Assembly: GCF_004143485.2 (NCBI RefSeq)
Contig: NZ_ML974134.1
Span: forward strand, 37,698 to 101,697
Length of the DNA: 64,000 bases
Direction of reading: 5' to 3'
DNA from: Halorussus amylolyticus
GTDB taxonomy: Archaea; Halobacteriota; Halobacteria; Halobacteriales; Haladaptataceae
Shown here: positions 24,453-32,875 of the stretch, in pieces
Position numbering within the stretch: the stretch's first letter is position 1
Layout of the letters: each line of letters starts with the position of its first letter
Program-made: the position numbers and the translations under genes
The notes under the pieces: generated by a model
What the model was told of the DNA's origin: nothing
Seen by the model: the letters and a program-made list of their open reading frames with translations, nothing else
Databases searched by the model: none

Positions 24453-24515
24453 ATTGAATGGTGAGAATGAGTTTCGAGACGGCAGGAAGAAATTCTCGAA
24501 ACGGGTGACTGGGTT

Positions 24516-25289
24516 CTACTCCACGTCGAGCAGGTCTTCGGGCGCGTCGGCCAACGCTGCGAGCGCGTCGGCTTCGATGTGGTGGAGGTCGCCCGGCACC
24601 ACGAGGAGGTGGAGCGGGTCGCCGAACTCCCGGTCGGCGAGCGCCGAGAGGCGGTCGGCGGCCACGAGGGGTTCGGGGCTCCCGGCGCGCGCGACGGCGA
24701 CCGCCAGCACGTCGTCGTAGCCCTCCGCGAGCAGTCGGGCGGCGTGGTCGGCGGTCATGTACTCGCCGCGCTGGGCTTTGATGTCGAGGTAGACCAGCGT
24801 GTGCAGGCCGCGGTCGCGGTTGTCCGAGAGCACGTCGGTCACGCTCGCCGGGAGGCCGTCCGCGCCGTGGGCGTAGTCGAACGGGAGCGTGGTCGCCTTC
24901 CCGAACCGGTAGTTCTGGAGGCCAGTCAGCCCGCTCGCCGCGGATTCGGCGGTGGGAGCGTGGACGACCCGCGTCTCGATACCGCGCTCCTCGGCTCGCA
25001 ATCGGAGGTCCACATGGGTAGTCGAAATCATGGTGTCGCCCGCGGTGAGAAAGACCGCGTCACCCGTCTCGGCCGCCCGGAGGATGTCCTCGGGGTCCTG
25101 TTCGACGCCTGCGCGGTCTCGGACCTCGATGTCCGTATCGTGGTAGGCTTCGAGGTCCTCGACGCTCGCGCCGAGTAGCGTGCTGGTGTAGAACTCCGCG
25201 AACGCGCGGTCGGCGTCGCGGATGGCGTCTCGACCCTCGACCGTGACGGAGCGCTCGTCGTAGAGTCCGAGTCCGACGAAAGTGAGCAT
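24516..25289 (-). CDS. dphB: diphthine synthase
   Basis: DphB methylates the modified histidine of elongation factor aEF2 with SAM during diphthamide formation. The 257-residue length is typical. The N-terminus MLTFVGLGLYDERSVTVEG and the GDTMISTTHVDLRLRA segment are the SAM-binding and substrate motifs of this tetrapyrrole-methylase-fold family, followed by VHAPTAESAASGLTGLQNY. It is divergent from trm5 with about 100 bp between starts. Confidence 0.95.
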   Translation of the reverse strand: MLTFVGLGLYDERSVTVEGRDAIRDADRAFAEFYTSTLLGASVEDLEAYHDTDIEVRDRAGVEQDPEDILRAAETGDAVFLTAGDTMISTTHVDLRLRAEERGIETRVVHAPTAESAASGLTGLQNYRFGKATTLPFDYAHGADGLPASVTDVLSDNRDRGLHTLVYLDIKAQRGEYMTADHAARLLAEGYDDVLAVAVARAGSPEPLVAADRLSALADREFGDPLHLLVVPGDLHHIEADALAALADAPEDLLDVE

Positions 25290-25385
25290 GGACGATGTAG
25301 GGGCCGGACGCGGCTATAGCCTTTCGAGTCTCGGTCGTCGAACCGAAACGCCAGCGTTAACGCTGAACCGTTCCACGCTACGGAT

Positions 25386-26414
25386 ATGAACGTGCCGTGC
25401 GTGCGCGTCGAGCGCGAGCGCGGCGAGGAGACCCGCCGGAGGCTGGCCGAGGCGGACCTCCTCGCCCACGACTACGAAATCGAGGCCGAGGAGGGGTGGC
25501 TCTACGTCCCGGTCGCCGACGCCGAGGCGGTGCCCGCGGACCTGACGGTCGTGACTCGCGCGGTCGGCGAGCGCGACACGCGGGACACCCCCGCGGACCT
25601 GCTCGGCTTCGAACCCACCTACGAACGCCTCGGCGACATCGTGATTCTCGACGAGGACGACCCCGAGCGCGCCCGCGACATCGCCGACGCGGTGATGGCC
25701 TCCGACCTCCCCGTCAGAGCGGTCATCAACCGCGCCTCGAAGGTCAAGGGCGAACTTCGCGTTCGAGACTGGGAGGTCCTCGTGAGCGACGGGACCGAGG
25801 CGAGCGAAGCGACCCGAGGGGCCGAAGACGCGTCTTCCGAAACGGAGACCGTCCACCGGGAGTACGGCTGTGAGTTCCTCCTCGACGTGGCCGAGGTGTA
25901 CTTTTCGCCTCGGCTCGCGACCGAGCGCCATCGGGTCGCCGAGCAAGTCGAACCCGGCGAACGCGCCTTCGACATGTTCGCCGGAGTCGGCCCGTTCGTC
26001 GTCCCCTTCGCCGAGCGCGGCGCGGAGGTCGTCGGCGTGGACCTGAACGAGCGCGCGGTCGAGTACCTCCGGGGGAACGCCCGCAGAAACGGCGTGGCCG
26101 ACCGCGTCACCGCGATTCAGGGCGACGTGAGAGACGTGGCAGAGGGGTACCACGACTGGGCCGACCGCGTCGTGATGAATCTGCCCCACAGCGCCGACGA
26201 GTTCCTCGACACCGCGGTCGCAGTCGCGGGCGACGACTGCGTGATTCACTACTACGACATTCAGCACGAGGACGACCCGTTCGGGCCGGGCGAGACCGCG
26301 ATTCGGGCGGCCGCCGAACCCGAGTACGAGGTCGAAGTCCAGACTCGCCACGTGGTTCGGTCGTACGCGCCCCACGAACTCAACGTCTGTCTCGACGTGC
26401 GACTGACTCGCTAA
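25386..26414 (+). CDS. trm5: tRNA (guanine37-N1)-methyltransferase Trm5
   Basis: Trm5 makes m1G37 next to the anticodon, preventing frameshifts, and starts wyosine-type modification in archaea. The 342-residue product has the N-terminal D1/D2 domains and a Rossmann SAM-binding core: DMFAGVGPFVVPFA (motif I), VVGVDLNERAVEYL (motif II) and the catalytic NLPHSADEFLDTA. A less conserved acidic insert (about 138-157) separates the domains. It is followed by a tRNA-Thr gene on the same strand. Confidence 0.93.
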   Translation: MNVPCVRVERERGEETRRRLAEADLLAHDYEIEAEEGWLYVPVADAEAVPADLTVVTRAVGERDTRDTPADLLGFEPTYERLGDIVILDEDDPERARDIADAVMASDLPVRAVINRASKVKGELRVRDWEVLVSDGTEASEATRGAEDASSETETVHREYGCEFLLDVAEVYFSPRLATERHRVAEQVEPGERAFDMFAGVGPFVVPFAERGAEVVGVDLNERAVEYLRGNARRNGVADRVTAIQGDVRDVAEGYHDWADRVVMNLPHSADEFLDTAVAVAGDDCVIHYYDIQHEDDPFGPGETAIRAAAEPEYEVEVQTRHVVRSYAPHELNVCLDVRLTR

Positions 26415-26476
26415 GGGCGTGCGATTTCGGAACGCTTATTTTGTCTGTAGAGGGTAGTAAGGAGTACGGACTGAGC

Positions 26477-26551
26477 GCCGGTGTAGCTCAGACTGGCTAG
26501 AGCGATTCCTTCGTAAGGAATAGGCCGAGGGTTCAAATCCCTCCACCGGCT
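26477..26551 (+). tRNA. tRNA-Thr (anticodon CGT)
   Basis: The full cloverleaf is present: acceptor GCCGGTG/CACCGGC, D stem GCTC/GAGC, anticodon stem ATTCC/GGAAT with loop TTCGTAA, T stem GAGGG/CCCTC with TTCAAAT. The discriminator base is T, as usual for archaeal tRNA-Thr. No intron and no encoded CCA. Unlike the other two tRNAs here, no T-arm duplication follows; 26552-26761 shows nothing recognisable. Confidence 0.97.
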
Positions 26552-26761
26552 TTCTACTTCGATTCGACTCTCGGAGTCACGACTCGGCGGCGAACTGTTC
26601 GAAGGGAGAGTGATTCGGGTGGCGGCAAGGGGCGATGTCAGAGATGTGGCGCAACGACCGATGCTGGGTGGCTTTCCTGCCGCCGGTTACTCTACAGGAC
26701 CGACCCCGTGTAAATTCAGCCCCTATAATGAGAGGGTTTCTCACTCGTAGAGGACGGCTCC

Positions 26762-27001
26762 TTACTCGTAGATTCGTTCGCGCTCGCGCGAGCGCGACCG
26801 TCCCGACCCGCCGTTTCCGCCGACGAACTTCGAGACCGCGAGGTACGCGAGATACAGTAGCCCCGCGAGCAGGAGGAGCGAAACGACTGCACTCACCACC
26901 CACGAGACGATGCCGAGGAGGATGCTGACCAGTTCGAGGACGACCCACAGGACGACGACTGCGAGGAGCGCCCAACCGCCGATTCGGAGCCAACGGGACA
27001 T
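26762..27001 (-). CDS. small membrane protein, function unknown
   Basis: The 79-residue product is almost entirely hydrophobic from residue 8 to 60 (two or three spans) and ends in a Gly/Ser/Arg-rich basic tail (GRSRSRERERIYE), which is unusual for this acidic proteome. A CATTAATGT element about 26 nt upstream of the ATG at 27001 supports a leaderless start. No family was recognised. Confidence 0.65.
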   Translation of the reverse strand: MSRWLRIGGWALLAVVVLWVVLELVSILLGIVSWVVSAVVSLLLLAGLLYLAYLAVSKFVGGNGGSGRSRSRERERIYE

Positions 27002-27094
27002 ACTCGCCCGGTTCGTCTCCGGTCCACATTAATGTTTGCTCGGGACGACGAAAGCGTTCACACCGGGTATCGGCCCGTCCGGCGTCCCGCGCCG

Positions 27095-28024
27095 TCACTC
27101 GTACTGCGAACAGACCTGTTCGATACCCTCCTCGAAGCTAATCTCGGGTTCCCACCCGGTCGCGGCCGTCATCTTCGAGGGGTCGGCCATCGTGTCGTGG
27201 ACGAACATGGTCTCGGGAATCGGGTTCTCGACGTGTTCGGGTTCGACGTCGGCACCGAGTGCCGCCGCCAGCATCTCGACCACTTCGTTCGCGCTGTACG
27301 ATTCGCCGGTCCCGAGGTTGTAGATGCCGGTGAGTTCGTGGTCGGCCGCGAGTTCGAGGCCGCGAACGACGTCGGAGATGTGGGTGAAATCGCGGGTGTG
27401 CGACCCGTCGCCGTAGATGACCGGCGACTCGCCGTTGGCGATGTCGTCGGCGAACTGCGAGATGATGTTGGCGTACTCGCCTTTGTGTCCCTCCGACCCG
27501 CCGTAGCCCTGATACACCGAGAAGAATCGCATCCCCGCGACGCTCAGGTCGTGGGCGTTGGCGAAGTACTCGCCGTAGCGTTCGCGCGCGAGCTTCGACG
27601 CCTCGTAGCCGGTTCGGGCTTCGACGTCCATCTCCTCGGGCGAGGGTTCGGTCCGGTCGCCGTAGATGGACGAGGTAGTCGCGTACACTACTGTCTCACA
27701 CCCGTCCTGTCGGGACTGTTCGACCGCGTTGGCGAACCCCTCGACGTTGACGCGCGCGCCGCGCCGAAGTCCGTCGATGCTGTCTTCGTGCATGGTGAGC
27801 GACGACAGCGCCGCGAGGTGAAAGAGCACGTCCACGTCTTCGGTCGGGAGATCGTCGTCCAAGACGCTCGCTTCGTGGAATTCGACGGCGTCGTCGAGGT
27901 TCTCGGGAGTCCCGAGATAGAGGTCGTCGAGCGCGAGTACGTCGTTGTCCGCCGCGAGATGGTTCGCGAGGTTCGACCCGATGAAGCCCGCGCCGCCGGT
28001 GACGAGGACGCGTTTGCCTTGCAT
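27095..28024 (-). CDS. NAD-dependent nucleotide-sugar epimerase/dehydratase
   Basis: This is a 309-residue extended short-chain dehydrogenase: nucleotide-binding VTGGAGFIGSNLA at residues 7-19, catalytic Ser/Thr in ATTSSIYGD, and the YxxxK pair in GYEASKLA. It is GalE/WbpP-like and probably makes UDP-sugars for glycans such as those on the S-layer; the exact sugar is not readable. ATG 28024 (MQGKRVLVTGG) is preferred over the upstream in-frame ATG at 28045. Confidence 0.9.
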   Translation of the reverse strand: MQGKRVLVTGGAGFIGSNLANHLAADNDVLALDDLYLGTPENLDDAVEFHEASVLDDDLPTEDVDVLFHLAALSSLTMHEDSIDGLRRGARVNVEGFANAVEQSRQDGCETVVYATTSSIYGDRTEPSPEEMDVEARTGYEASKLARERYGEYFANAHDLSVAGMRFFSVYQGYGGSEGHKGEYANIISQFADDIANGESPVIYGDGSHTRDFTHISDVVRGLELAADHELTGIYNLGTGESYSANEVVEMLAAALGADVEPEHVENPIPETMFVHDTMADPSKMTAATGWEPEISFEEGIEQVCSQYE

Positions 28025-28221
28025 GGTTGGTCGCTCCGTCGCCACCGATAAATCGGTGTCGTTCTCTCACCCGGAGCGGGAGATAACGTCCGGGGCGGAC
28101 GCGGGCGGCGTCTCGGCCTTCGAATCGACGAGACGAGTCGATTAAGGCGGTCGATGCGCAACCGTCAGTCGTCCTCGTCGGTTCGTCGCATTTAAGGAAA
28201 TCTATTACCAAGGTTTTCCCA

Positions 28222-28755
28222 ATGTCTACCATCGAACTGACGCCGAGCCAGAAAACGATACTTACCGCCCTGGTAAACCTCCACCGGGACACCGAGGACG
28301 CGGTCAAAGGCGAGGATATCGCCGCCGAAGTCGACCGCAATCCGGGCACCATCCGGAACCAGATGCAGAGCCTGAAGGCGCTCCAACTGGTCGAGGGCGT
28401 CCCCGGCCCGAAGGGCGGCTACAAGCCGACCGCCAACGCCTTCGAAGCGCTCGACGTTCAGAAGATGGACAGCGCCGCCGAGGTTCCCCTGTTCCACAAC
28501 GACGAGCAGGTCGAGGACTCCAACGTCGAGGAAATCGACCTTTCGAGCGTTCACCACCCCGAACTCTGCCGCGCCGAGATTCACCTCCAGGGGTCGGTCC
28601 GGAAGTTCCACGAGGGCGATATCGTGCGCGTCGGCCCGACGCCGCTCTCGAAACTCGTTATCGAGGGCGCAGTCGATGGCAAGGACGACACCAGCAACAT
28701 CCTGATTCTGAAAATCAATTCGATGGAGGCCCCGAGCGAGACGCCCGCGCACTAG
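28222..28755 (+). CDS. winged-helix transcriptional regulator, Rrf2/TrmB-like
   Basis: The 177-residue protein has an N-terminal winged helix (about 5-70: TPSQKTILTALVNL, VKGEDIAAEVDRNPGTIRNQM, GPKGGYKPT) and a C-terminal beta-rich domain (about 110-172) of unknown ligand. A TTTAAGG promoter element lies about 26 nt upstream. It is divergent from the epimerase gene. The regulated genes are unknown; a Cys in HHPELCRAEIH is the only obvious candidate for metal or redox sensing. Confidence 0.75.
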   Translation: MSTIELTPSQKTILTALVNLHRDTEDAVKGEDIAAEVDRNPGTIRNQMQSLKALQLVEGVPGPKGGYKPTANAFEALDVQKMDSAAEVPLFHNDEQVEDSNVEEIDLSSVHHPELCRAEIHLQGSVRKFHEGDIVRVGPTPLSKLVIEGAVDGKDDTSNILILKINSMEAPSETPAH

Positions 28756-28842
28756 CGTCGTCGCCTCGCTTTTTCCACTCCCGTCGCCCTGCCTTTTCAT
28801 TACCGTCGTCGTCCCCACCCTCTGCTCCGAGTTCTACTGCGC

Positions 28843-28871
28843 CCGAACGCGCGACGGAGTCGCGCGTTCGG
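28843..28871. repeat. perfect 13-bp hairpin with 3-nt loop
   Basis: CCGAACGCGCGAC (28843-28855) pairs exactly with 28859-28871 around loop GGA. It lies between the regulator and the NADH dehydrogenase gene, about 90 nt past the regulator stop. It may insulate or terminate transcription. Confidence 0.7.
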
Positions 28872-29001
28872 GGTGCTACCGACGCGATGATGCCGTCTCG
28901 ATTTTGCGTCGCCAACGCGGCGACGAATCGTGGGAGAGACTCTCACTCATCCGGATTCGGCTTTCAAAGCCTTTGTATCACAGGACTTCGGACTGTCCGG
29001 T

Positions 29002-30159
29002 ATGACGGAAAAGGTCGTCGTCCTCGGTGCGGGGTACGCCGGGGCAGGCGCGATTCAGCGACTCGAAGACGAATTGGACACCGCGGACGCCGAACTCACG
29101 TGGATTTCGGACACCGACTACCACCTCGTTCTCCACGAGGCCCACCGCGCCATCCGCGACCCGAGCGTCGAGAGCGATATCACGATTCCGGTCGGCGACA
29201 TCGCCGCCCGGACGACGGAGTTCGTGCAGGCGACCGTCGAGAACGTCGATACCGACGGTCAGACGGTCGAACTCGACGGCGACGACGACGTGGACTACGA
29301 CTATCTCCTCGTCGCGCTCGGGAGCCAGACCGCCTACTACGGCATCCCCGGCATGGCCGAGAACGCGCTGACCCTGAAGAACCTCGACGACGCGCTCGAA
29401 ATCCACGAGCAGGTCACGCAGGCCGCGACCGACGCCACCCGGAACGACCCCGCGACGGTCGCCATCGGCGGTGCGGGCCTCTCGGGCATCCAGACCGCGG
29501 GCGAAATCGCGGAACTCCGCGACGAGCGACGCGCGCCAATCGACATCTACCTCGTGGAGGCGCTCGACGAAATCATGCCCGGACAGGACTCGGAGCTACA
29601 GGGCGCGGTCCGTCGTCACCTCGAAGAGGCCGACATCGAGATTCTGACCGACGACCCCATCACCGAGGCCGACGAGGAGACCATCCATTTCGACGAGGGC
29701 GACCCCCTCGACTATGACGTGTTCGTCTGGACCGGCGGCATCACGGGCCGCGATGCGATGGCCGACTCGGGTCTCGACAACGAACACAACCGCGTCACCA
29801 CCGAGTCGAACTTCCAAACGAGCGACGACCACGTGTTCGCCATCGGCGACTCGGCCATCATCGACCAGGGCAACGACCCCGCGCCGCCGACCGCGCAGGC
29901 CGCGTGGCAGGCCGCGGAGGTCGCCGGTGAGAACATCGCTCGCGCAATCTACGGCCAACCGCTGGAGACGTGGACCTACGACGACAAAGGGACGCTCATC
30001 TCGGTCGGCGAGAAGGCGGTCGCCCACGACGTGGACGCGATTCCGGTCCGGACGTTCAACTCCTACCCGGCCCAGTTCCTGAAGAAGATGGTCGCCGCGC
30101 GCTGGATTGCGGGGCTGACCTCGTGGCCCCGCGCGCTGAAGGCGTGGGACTCGCTGTAG
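29002..30159 (+). CDS. type II NADH dehydrogenase-like FAD/NAD(P) oxidoreductase
   Basis: The 385-residue two-dinucleotide-binding-domain flavoprotein has the N-terminal FAD site VVVLGAGYAGAGA (5-17), the NAD(P)H site AIGGAGLSGIQTAGE, and the FAD-contacting FAIGDSAII. The C-terminal helical segment (AQFLKKMVAARWIAG) probably associates with the membrane. Most likely it is NDH-2, passing electrons from NADH to menaquinone; sulfide:quinone reductase is an alternative, but its cysteines are absent. ATG 29002 fits a TTTGTATC element about 30 nt upstream. Confidence 0.88.
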   Translation: MTEKVVVLGAGYAGAGAIQRLEDELDTADAELTWISDTDYHLVLHEAHRAIRDPSVESDITIPVGDIAARTTEFVQATVENVDTDGQTVELDGDDDVDYDYLLVALGSQTAYYGIPGMAENALTLKNLDDALEIHEQVTQAATDATRNDPATVAIGGAGLSGIQTAGEIAELRDERRAPIDIYLVEALDEIMPGQDSELQGAVRRHLEEADIEILTDDPITEADEETIHFDEGDPLDYDVFVWTGGITGRDAMADSGLDNEHNRVTTESNFQTSDDHVFAIGDSAIIDQGNDPAPPTAQAAWQAAEVAGENIARAIYGQPLETWTYDDKGTLISVGEKAVAHDVDAIPVRTFNSYPAQFLKKMVAARWIAGLTSWPRALKAWDSL

Positions 30160-30239
30160 CGTCGAATCCCGATTGATTCACTGTAGAATCGACCGCCGAC
30201 TTTCGGCGGGAAGGCTGATTTTCGGCGGTTCGACCCGTT

Positions 30240-30686
30240 TCAGGCCCGCTCTTCGAGAATCCGGTCGATGATTCGACCCGAGGACAACAGTTCACCGTCG
30301 TACTCGGGGTCGCGCGGACTCGCACGCCGGACCGAACACTCGACGCCGCGCCGCGCGAGTTCGTCCTCGATGGCGGCCTCGTCGTGGTGCTGGTCGTAGC
30401 CGAGCGCGATGATGTCGGGCCGGAGTTCCTCGATTGGCGCGAAGATGTCCTCGGGGTGGCCGACGCGGGCGTCGTCCACCGCGTCGAGCGCCGCGACCAC
30501 GTCGCGGCGCTGGCGGTTCGGCAGAATCGGGGGTTGTTTGTGGGTGACGTTCTCCCTGCGCGCGACGATGACCGTGAGGCGGTCGCCCATCGCCGCGGCG
30601 TCCCGGAGGTAGTGGACGTGACCGGGGTGGAGGAGGTCGAAGGTGCCCTGCGCGACGACGTGTGTCGTGGTGTCCTCGTGATTCAT
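30240..30686 (-). CDS. ribL: archaeal FAD synthase
   Basis: RibL adenylates FMN to FAD. The 148-residue protein has the cytidylyltransferase-type signature [14 protein letters not shown] (HxGH) and the C-terminal [10 protein letters not shown] segment of the family. Translation appears coupled to the upstream JAMM gene through a chain of ATGA junctions and two mini-ORFs (30683-30744); each start has its own GAGGA ribosome-binding motif. Confidence 0.93.
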   Translation of the reverse strand: MNHEDTTTHVVAQGTFDLLHPGHVHYLRDAAAMGDRLTVIVARRENVTHKQPPILPNRQRRDVVAALDAVDDARVGHPEDIFAPIEELRPDIIALGYDQHHDEAAIEDELARRGVECSVRRASPRDPEYDGELLSSGRIIDRILEERA

Positions 30687-30744
30687 TCTGCGTCCTCGTC
30701 GTTCATTTCGTGTCCTCGCCGTTCATTCTCTCCTCGTGGCTCAT
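30683..30744 (-). CDS. two mini-ORFs in a repeated start-codon cassette
   Basis: On the minus strand the JAMM stop overlaps an ATG that opens [13 protein letters not shown] (30744-30703). Its TGA overlaps the ATG of MNDEDAE (30706-30683), whose TGA overlaps the ribL ATG. The DNA is four imperfect units of about 20 bp, each with a CGAGGA motif 6-9 nt before an ATGA. The peptides resemble the ribL N-terminus (MNHEDTT), so these are duplications of that start region. Whether they are translated is unknown. Confidence 0.6.
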
Positions 30745-31247
30745 TTCGTCTCCTCGTCGAAGTTGTAGTCCAACTCGGCGTCGATGTCGGCCTGCGTGAA
30801 ATCGAAGAAGGATTCGCCCTCGGGGAGCGACACGTCGAGTACGTCGAGGTCCCGAGGTTCGCCTTTCCGGTCGAACGCCTGCCAGTCGCCCTTCTCGTAG
30901 GGGTAGCCGATGATGATGTGGACCTTCCCTCGGCCGAACGTGGCGAGGTCGGCGTCGCTCGGCCGGAGGACGCCGTTCGGGTGGGAGTGGACCGACCCGA
31001 CCGAGTTGAAGTCGTTGGGGACTTGGCTGGTCTTGACCGTGGCGCTCACGGGGTTCGACTCGGTGCCGGGGATGACCAGCACGTCGGTGATGACGGTGCC
31101 GTTGCGGTCGAGACCGAGCGAGCGCGCGTCCTCGCCACGCAGGAAGCCCATGTACTCGTGGGGATGGGCGTCTTCGGACGCCGCGAGCGCGAAGTCGAGC
31201 GCGTCCTCGGCGATGCCGAGAATCTCGCTCGAACGGAACAGCCGCAT
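30741..31247 (-). CDS. JAMM/MPN+ metalloprotease
   Basis: The 168-residue protein carries the full zinc-protease signature: Glu31 (HPHEYMGFL) and HSHPNGVLRPSDAD with His87, His89, Ser97 and Asp100. Haloarchaeal JAMM proteins include enzymes that remove ubiquitin-like SAMP modifiers; pairing with ribL suggests the less studied second paralogue. ATG 31247 (MRLFRSSEIL) was chosen; the 23-codon upstream extension is Arg-rich and overlaps the neighbouring promoter. Confidence 0.9.
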   Translation of the reverse strand: MRLFRSSEILGIAEDALDFALAASEDAHPHEYMGFLRGEDARSLGLDRNGTVITDVLVIPGTESNPVSATVKTSQVPNDFNSVGSVHSHPNGVLRPSDADLATFGRGKVHIIIGYPYEKGDWQAFDRKGEPRDLDVLDVSLPEGESFFDFTQADIDAELDYNFDEETK

Positions 31248-31436
31248 GGTGAACCCTCCGACCGGGCGCGTTCTAAAGGTTGCGAACCGCCGGGCGGAGT
31301 CGGCGTTCGAAGCCACCCCGAACTGACTCCCGACGACCCCGCTGACCCCGCCGACTCCGCCGACTTCACCGACTTCACCGACTTCGCCAGCATCGAACCC
31401 GGTGGCATTTTACCGGCCTGCCCCCCACGAACGAGC

Positions 31437-32099
31437 ATGGAAGACGCGGACGACGACCCCCGGGACCCCGCGGAAATCCGGGCGACTTACGACCGAATCG
31501 CGAGCCACTTCTCCGAGACCCGCGAGTACCCGTGGCCCGAAGTCGAGTCGTTCGTGGCCGACGGAGGCCGCGTCCCCGCAGCCCTCGACCTCGGCTGTGG
31601 CAACGGTCGGCACGCCGAACTGCTCGCCGACCGCGCGGACCGCGTGGTGGCCGCCGACGCGAGTGCGGGCCTGCTCGCGGAAGCTCGCGCCCGCGCGAGC
31701 GAACGGGGGTTCGACGCCGACCTCGTGCAGGCCGACGCCGCGAGGCTTCCGCTTCGAAGCGAGACGGTGGGACTCGCGGTGTACGTCGCCACGCTCCACC
31801 ACCTCCCGAGTCGGGCGGCGCGCATCGCGAGTCTGGGCGAACTCGCGCGAGTGTTGACTTCCGACGGTCGCGCCTTGGTCAGCGCGTGGAGCACGGCCCA
31901 CGACAGATTCGACCGCGAGACGGGGTTCGACACCACGGTCGATTGGACCCTGCCGGGCGGCGAGACAGTCGAGCGATTCTATCACATCTACTCGCCCGAG
32001 GAGTTCGAGGCCGACGTGGCCGAGAGCGCGCTGGAGGCGACGACCGTCGAGATTTCGAGCGGGAACTGTTACGCCACGGTCCGTCGGGCGAAACAGTAA
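31437..32099 (+). CDS. class I SAM-dependent methyltransferase, Trm9/ALKBH8-like
   Basis: The 220-residue protein opens ATYDRIASHFSETREYPWPEV, the N-terminal pattern of the TRM9/ALKBH8 tRNA wobble-uridine methyltransferase family, then ALDLGCGNGRHAELLA (SAM motif I). A C-terminal SGNCYATVRR strand follows. A role in tRNA wobble modification is plausible from family membership; a general small-molecule methyltransferase cannot be excluded. ATG 31437 fits a TTTTAC element about 26 nt upstream; the much longer open frame upstream is antisense to JAMM and ribL. Confidence 0.85.
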   Translation: MEDADDDPRDPAEIRATYDRIASHFSETREYPWPEVESFVADGGRVPAALDLGCGNGRHAELLADRADRVVAADASAGLLAEARARASERGFDADLVQADAARLPLRSETVGLAVYVATLHHLPSRAARIASLGELARVLTSDGRALVSAWSTAHDRFDRETGFDTTVDWTLPGGETVERFYHIYSPEEFEADVAESALEATTVEISSGNCYATVRRAKQ

Positions 32100-32206
32100 G
32101 GCCCTTAACGTCGGGCGATGAACTTCGGGATGCGAAACGAGCGCCGGTGTCTGACCGAGCGAAGCGAGGTCAGGCTCGGGGCGCGAGCGAACGAAGTGAG
32201 CGAAGC

Positions 32207-32277
32207 GCGCCGGTGGTCTAGTGGCAGGACCTGAGCCTTCCAAGCTCATGGCCCGGGTTCAAATCCCGGCCGGCGCA
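32207..32277 (+). tRNA. tRNA-Gly (anticodon TCC)
   Basis: Acceptor GCGCCGG/CCGGCGC, D stem GTCT/GGAC, anticodon stem TGAGC/GCTCA with loop CTTCCAA, T stem CCGGG/CCCGG with TTCAAAT. The discriminator is A. No intron, no encoded CCA. Its last 22 bases and two flanking bases recur 150 bp downstream. Confidence 0.97.
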
Positions 32278-32343
32278 TTCTACTCGAACACAACGAACGA
32301 GGAGCGGTAACGACGAGTGAGTCTGTGAGAGAATGGACCCTGC

Positions 32344-32429
32344 GGGATTCTGAACCCTGTCAGTCGCACGCCCGCGCAACGCAGTGAGCAGGAGCGTCTG
32401 ACTCCGGTTCAAATCCCGGCCGGCGCATT
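32344..32429 (+). repeat. tRNA-Gly trailing element: antisense T-arm, hairpin, sense T-arm copy
   Basis: GGGATTCTGAACC (32344-32356) is a diverged antisense T-arm. It is followed by GTCAGTCGC (32359-32367) pairing with GCGTCTGAC (32394-32402, one T-T mismatch) around a loop shared with the element at 36213. Bases 32406-32429 then repeat the tRNA 3' end and flank (32256-32279) exactly over 24 bp. No integrase gene is nearby. 32278-32343 and 32430-32507 show nothing else. Confidence 0.8.
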
Positions 32430-32507
32430 TCTGCCGAACGTAGAGTCGGAAGTCGCTACGCTGGCGATTCGAATCTTTGAGTCTCTGTTTCTGATAGCTC
32501 GACCAAT

Positions 32508-32544
32508 CGCGCGTTTCGGCGCTCTGCGAGCGCCGAAACGCGCG
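32508..32544. repeat. perfect 17-bp hairpin with 3-nt loop
   Basis: CGCGCGTTTCGGCGCTC (32508-32524) pairs exactly with 32528-32544 around loop TGC. It begins two bases past the stop codon of the minus-strand gene at 32547, a terminator-like position, although archaea do not normally rely on GC hairpins. Confidence 0.8.
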
Positions 32545-32546
32545 AC

Positions 32547-32744
32547 TCAGTCCAGATACCGGACCATCACGGTCGCCACGACGAGCGCGACCAGCGCGGT
32601 GACGCCGGTCGAGGCGACTCGCATCGTTCCGGTCGCGTCGTTCGCGACCCAACTCGCGACCGCGACGAGGCCCACGCCGAGCAGAATCAGCCAGAGTTCG
32701 AGTCGTTCGATGCCGAAGACGGTGTCGGCTCCCCCGGTTTCCAT
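32547..32744 (-). CDS. small two-span membrane protein, function unknown
   Basis: The 65-residue product has two hydrophobic helices (about 15-32 and 43-60) joined by a short loop (NDATGTMR). A GCTATTTG TATA-like element lies about 26 nt upstream of the ATG at 32744. A 17-bp perfect hairpin directly follows the stop codon. No family was recognised. Confidence 0.6.
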   Translation of the reverse strand: METGGADTVFGIERLELWLILLGVGLVAVASWVANDATGTMRVASTGVTALVALVVATVMVRYLD

Positions 32745-32875
32745 ACGTCACCCTGCGACAGCGTCGTCAAATAGCTACCGAGGTTCGGCGGGGCGTTCCC
32801 GACCGAGTTTCCCGTTCGCGAAGCCACCAACACTTTCGCGCGGAGCGTCGAGAGTCGCGCTCGGGAGAACTCAAA

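Noticed and set aside
30384-31436. Upstream extension of the Trm9-like methyltransferase
   Set aside because: It is antisense to ribL and JAMM, with biased Val/Arg/Asp composition; the conserved start and promoter place the gene at 31437.
32256-32429. attL/attR of an integrated element at tRNA-Gly
   Set aside because: Only about 126 bp lie between the repeats, with no integrase or cargo; a related layout after tRNA-Met and the antisense arms favour a structured element, though an old integration remnant is not excluded.
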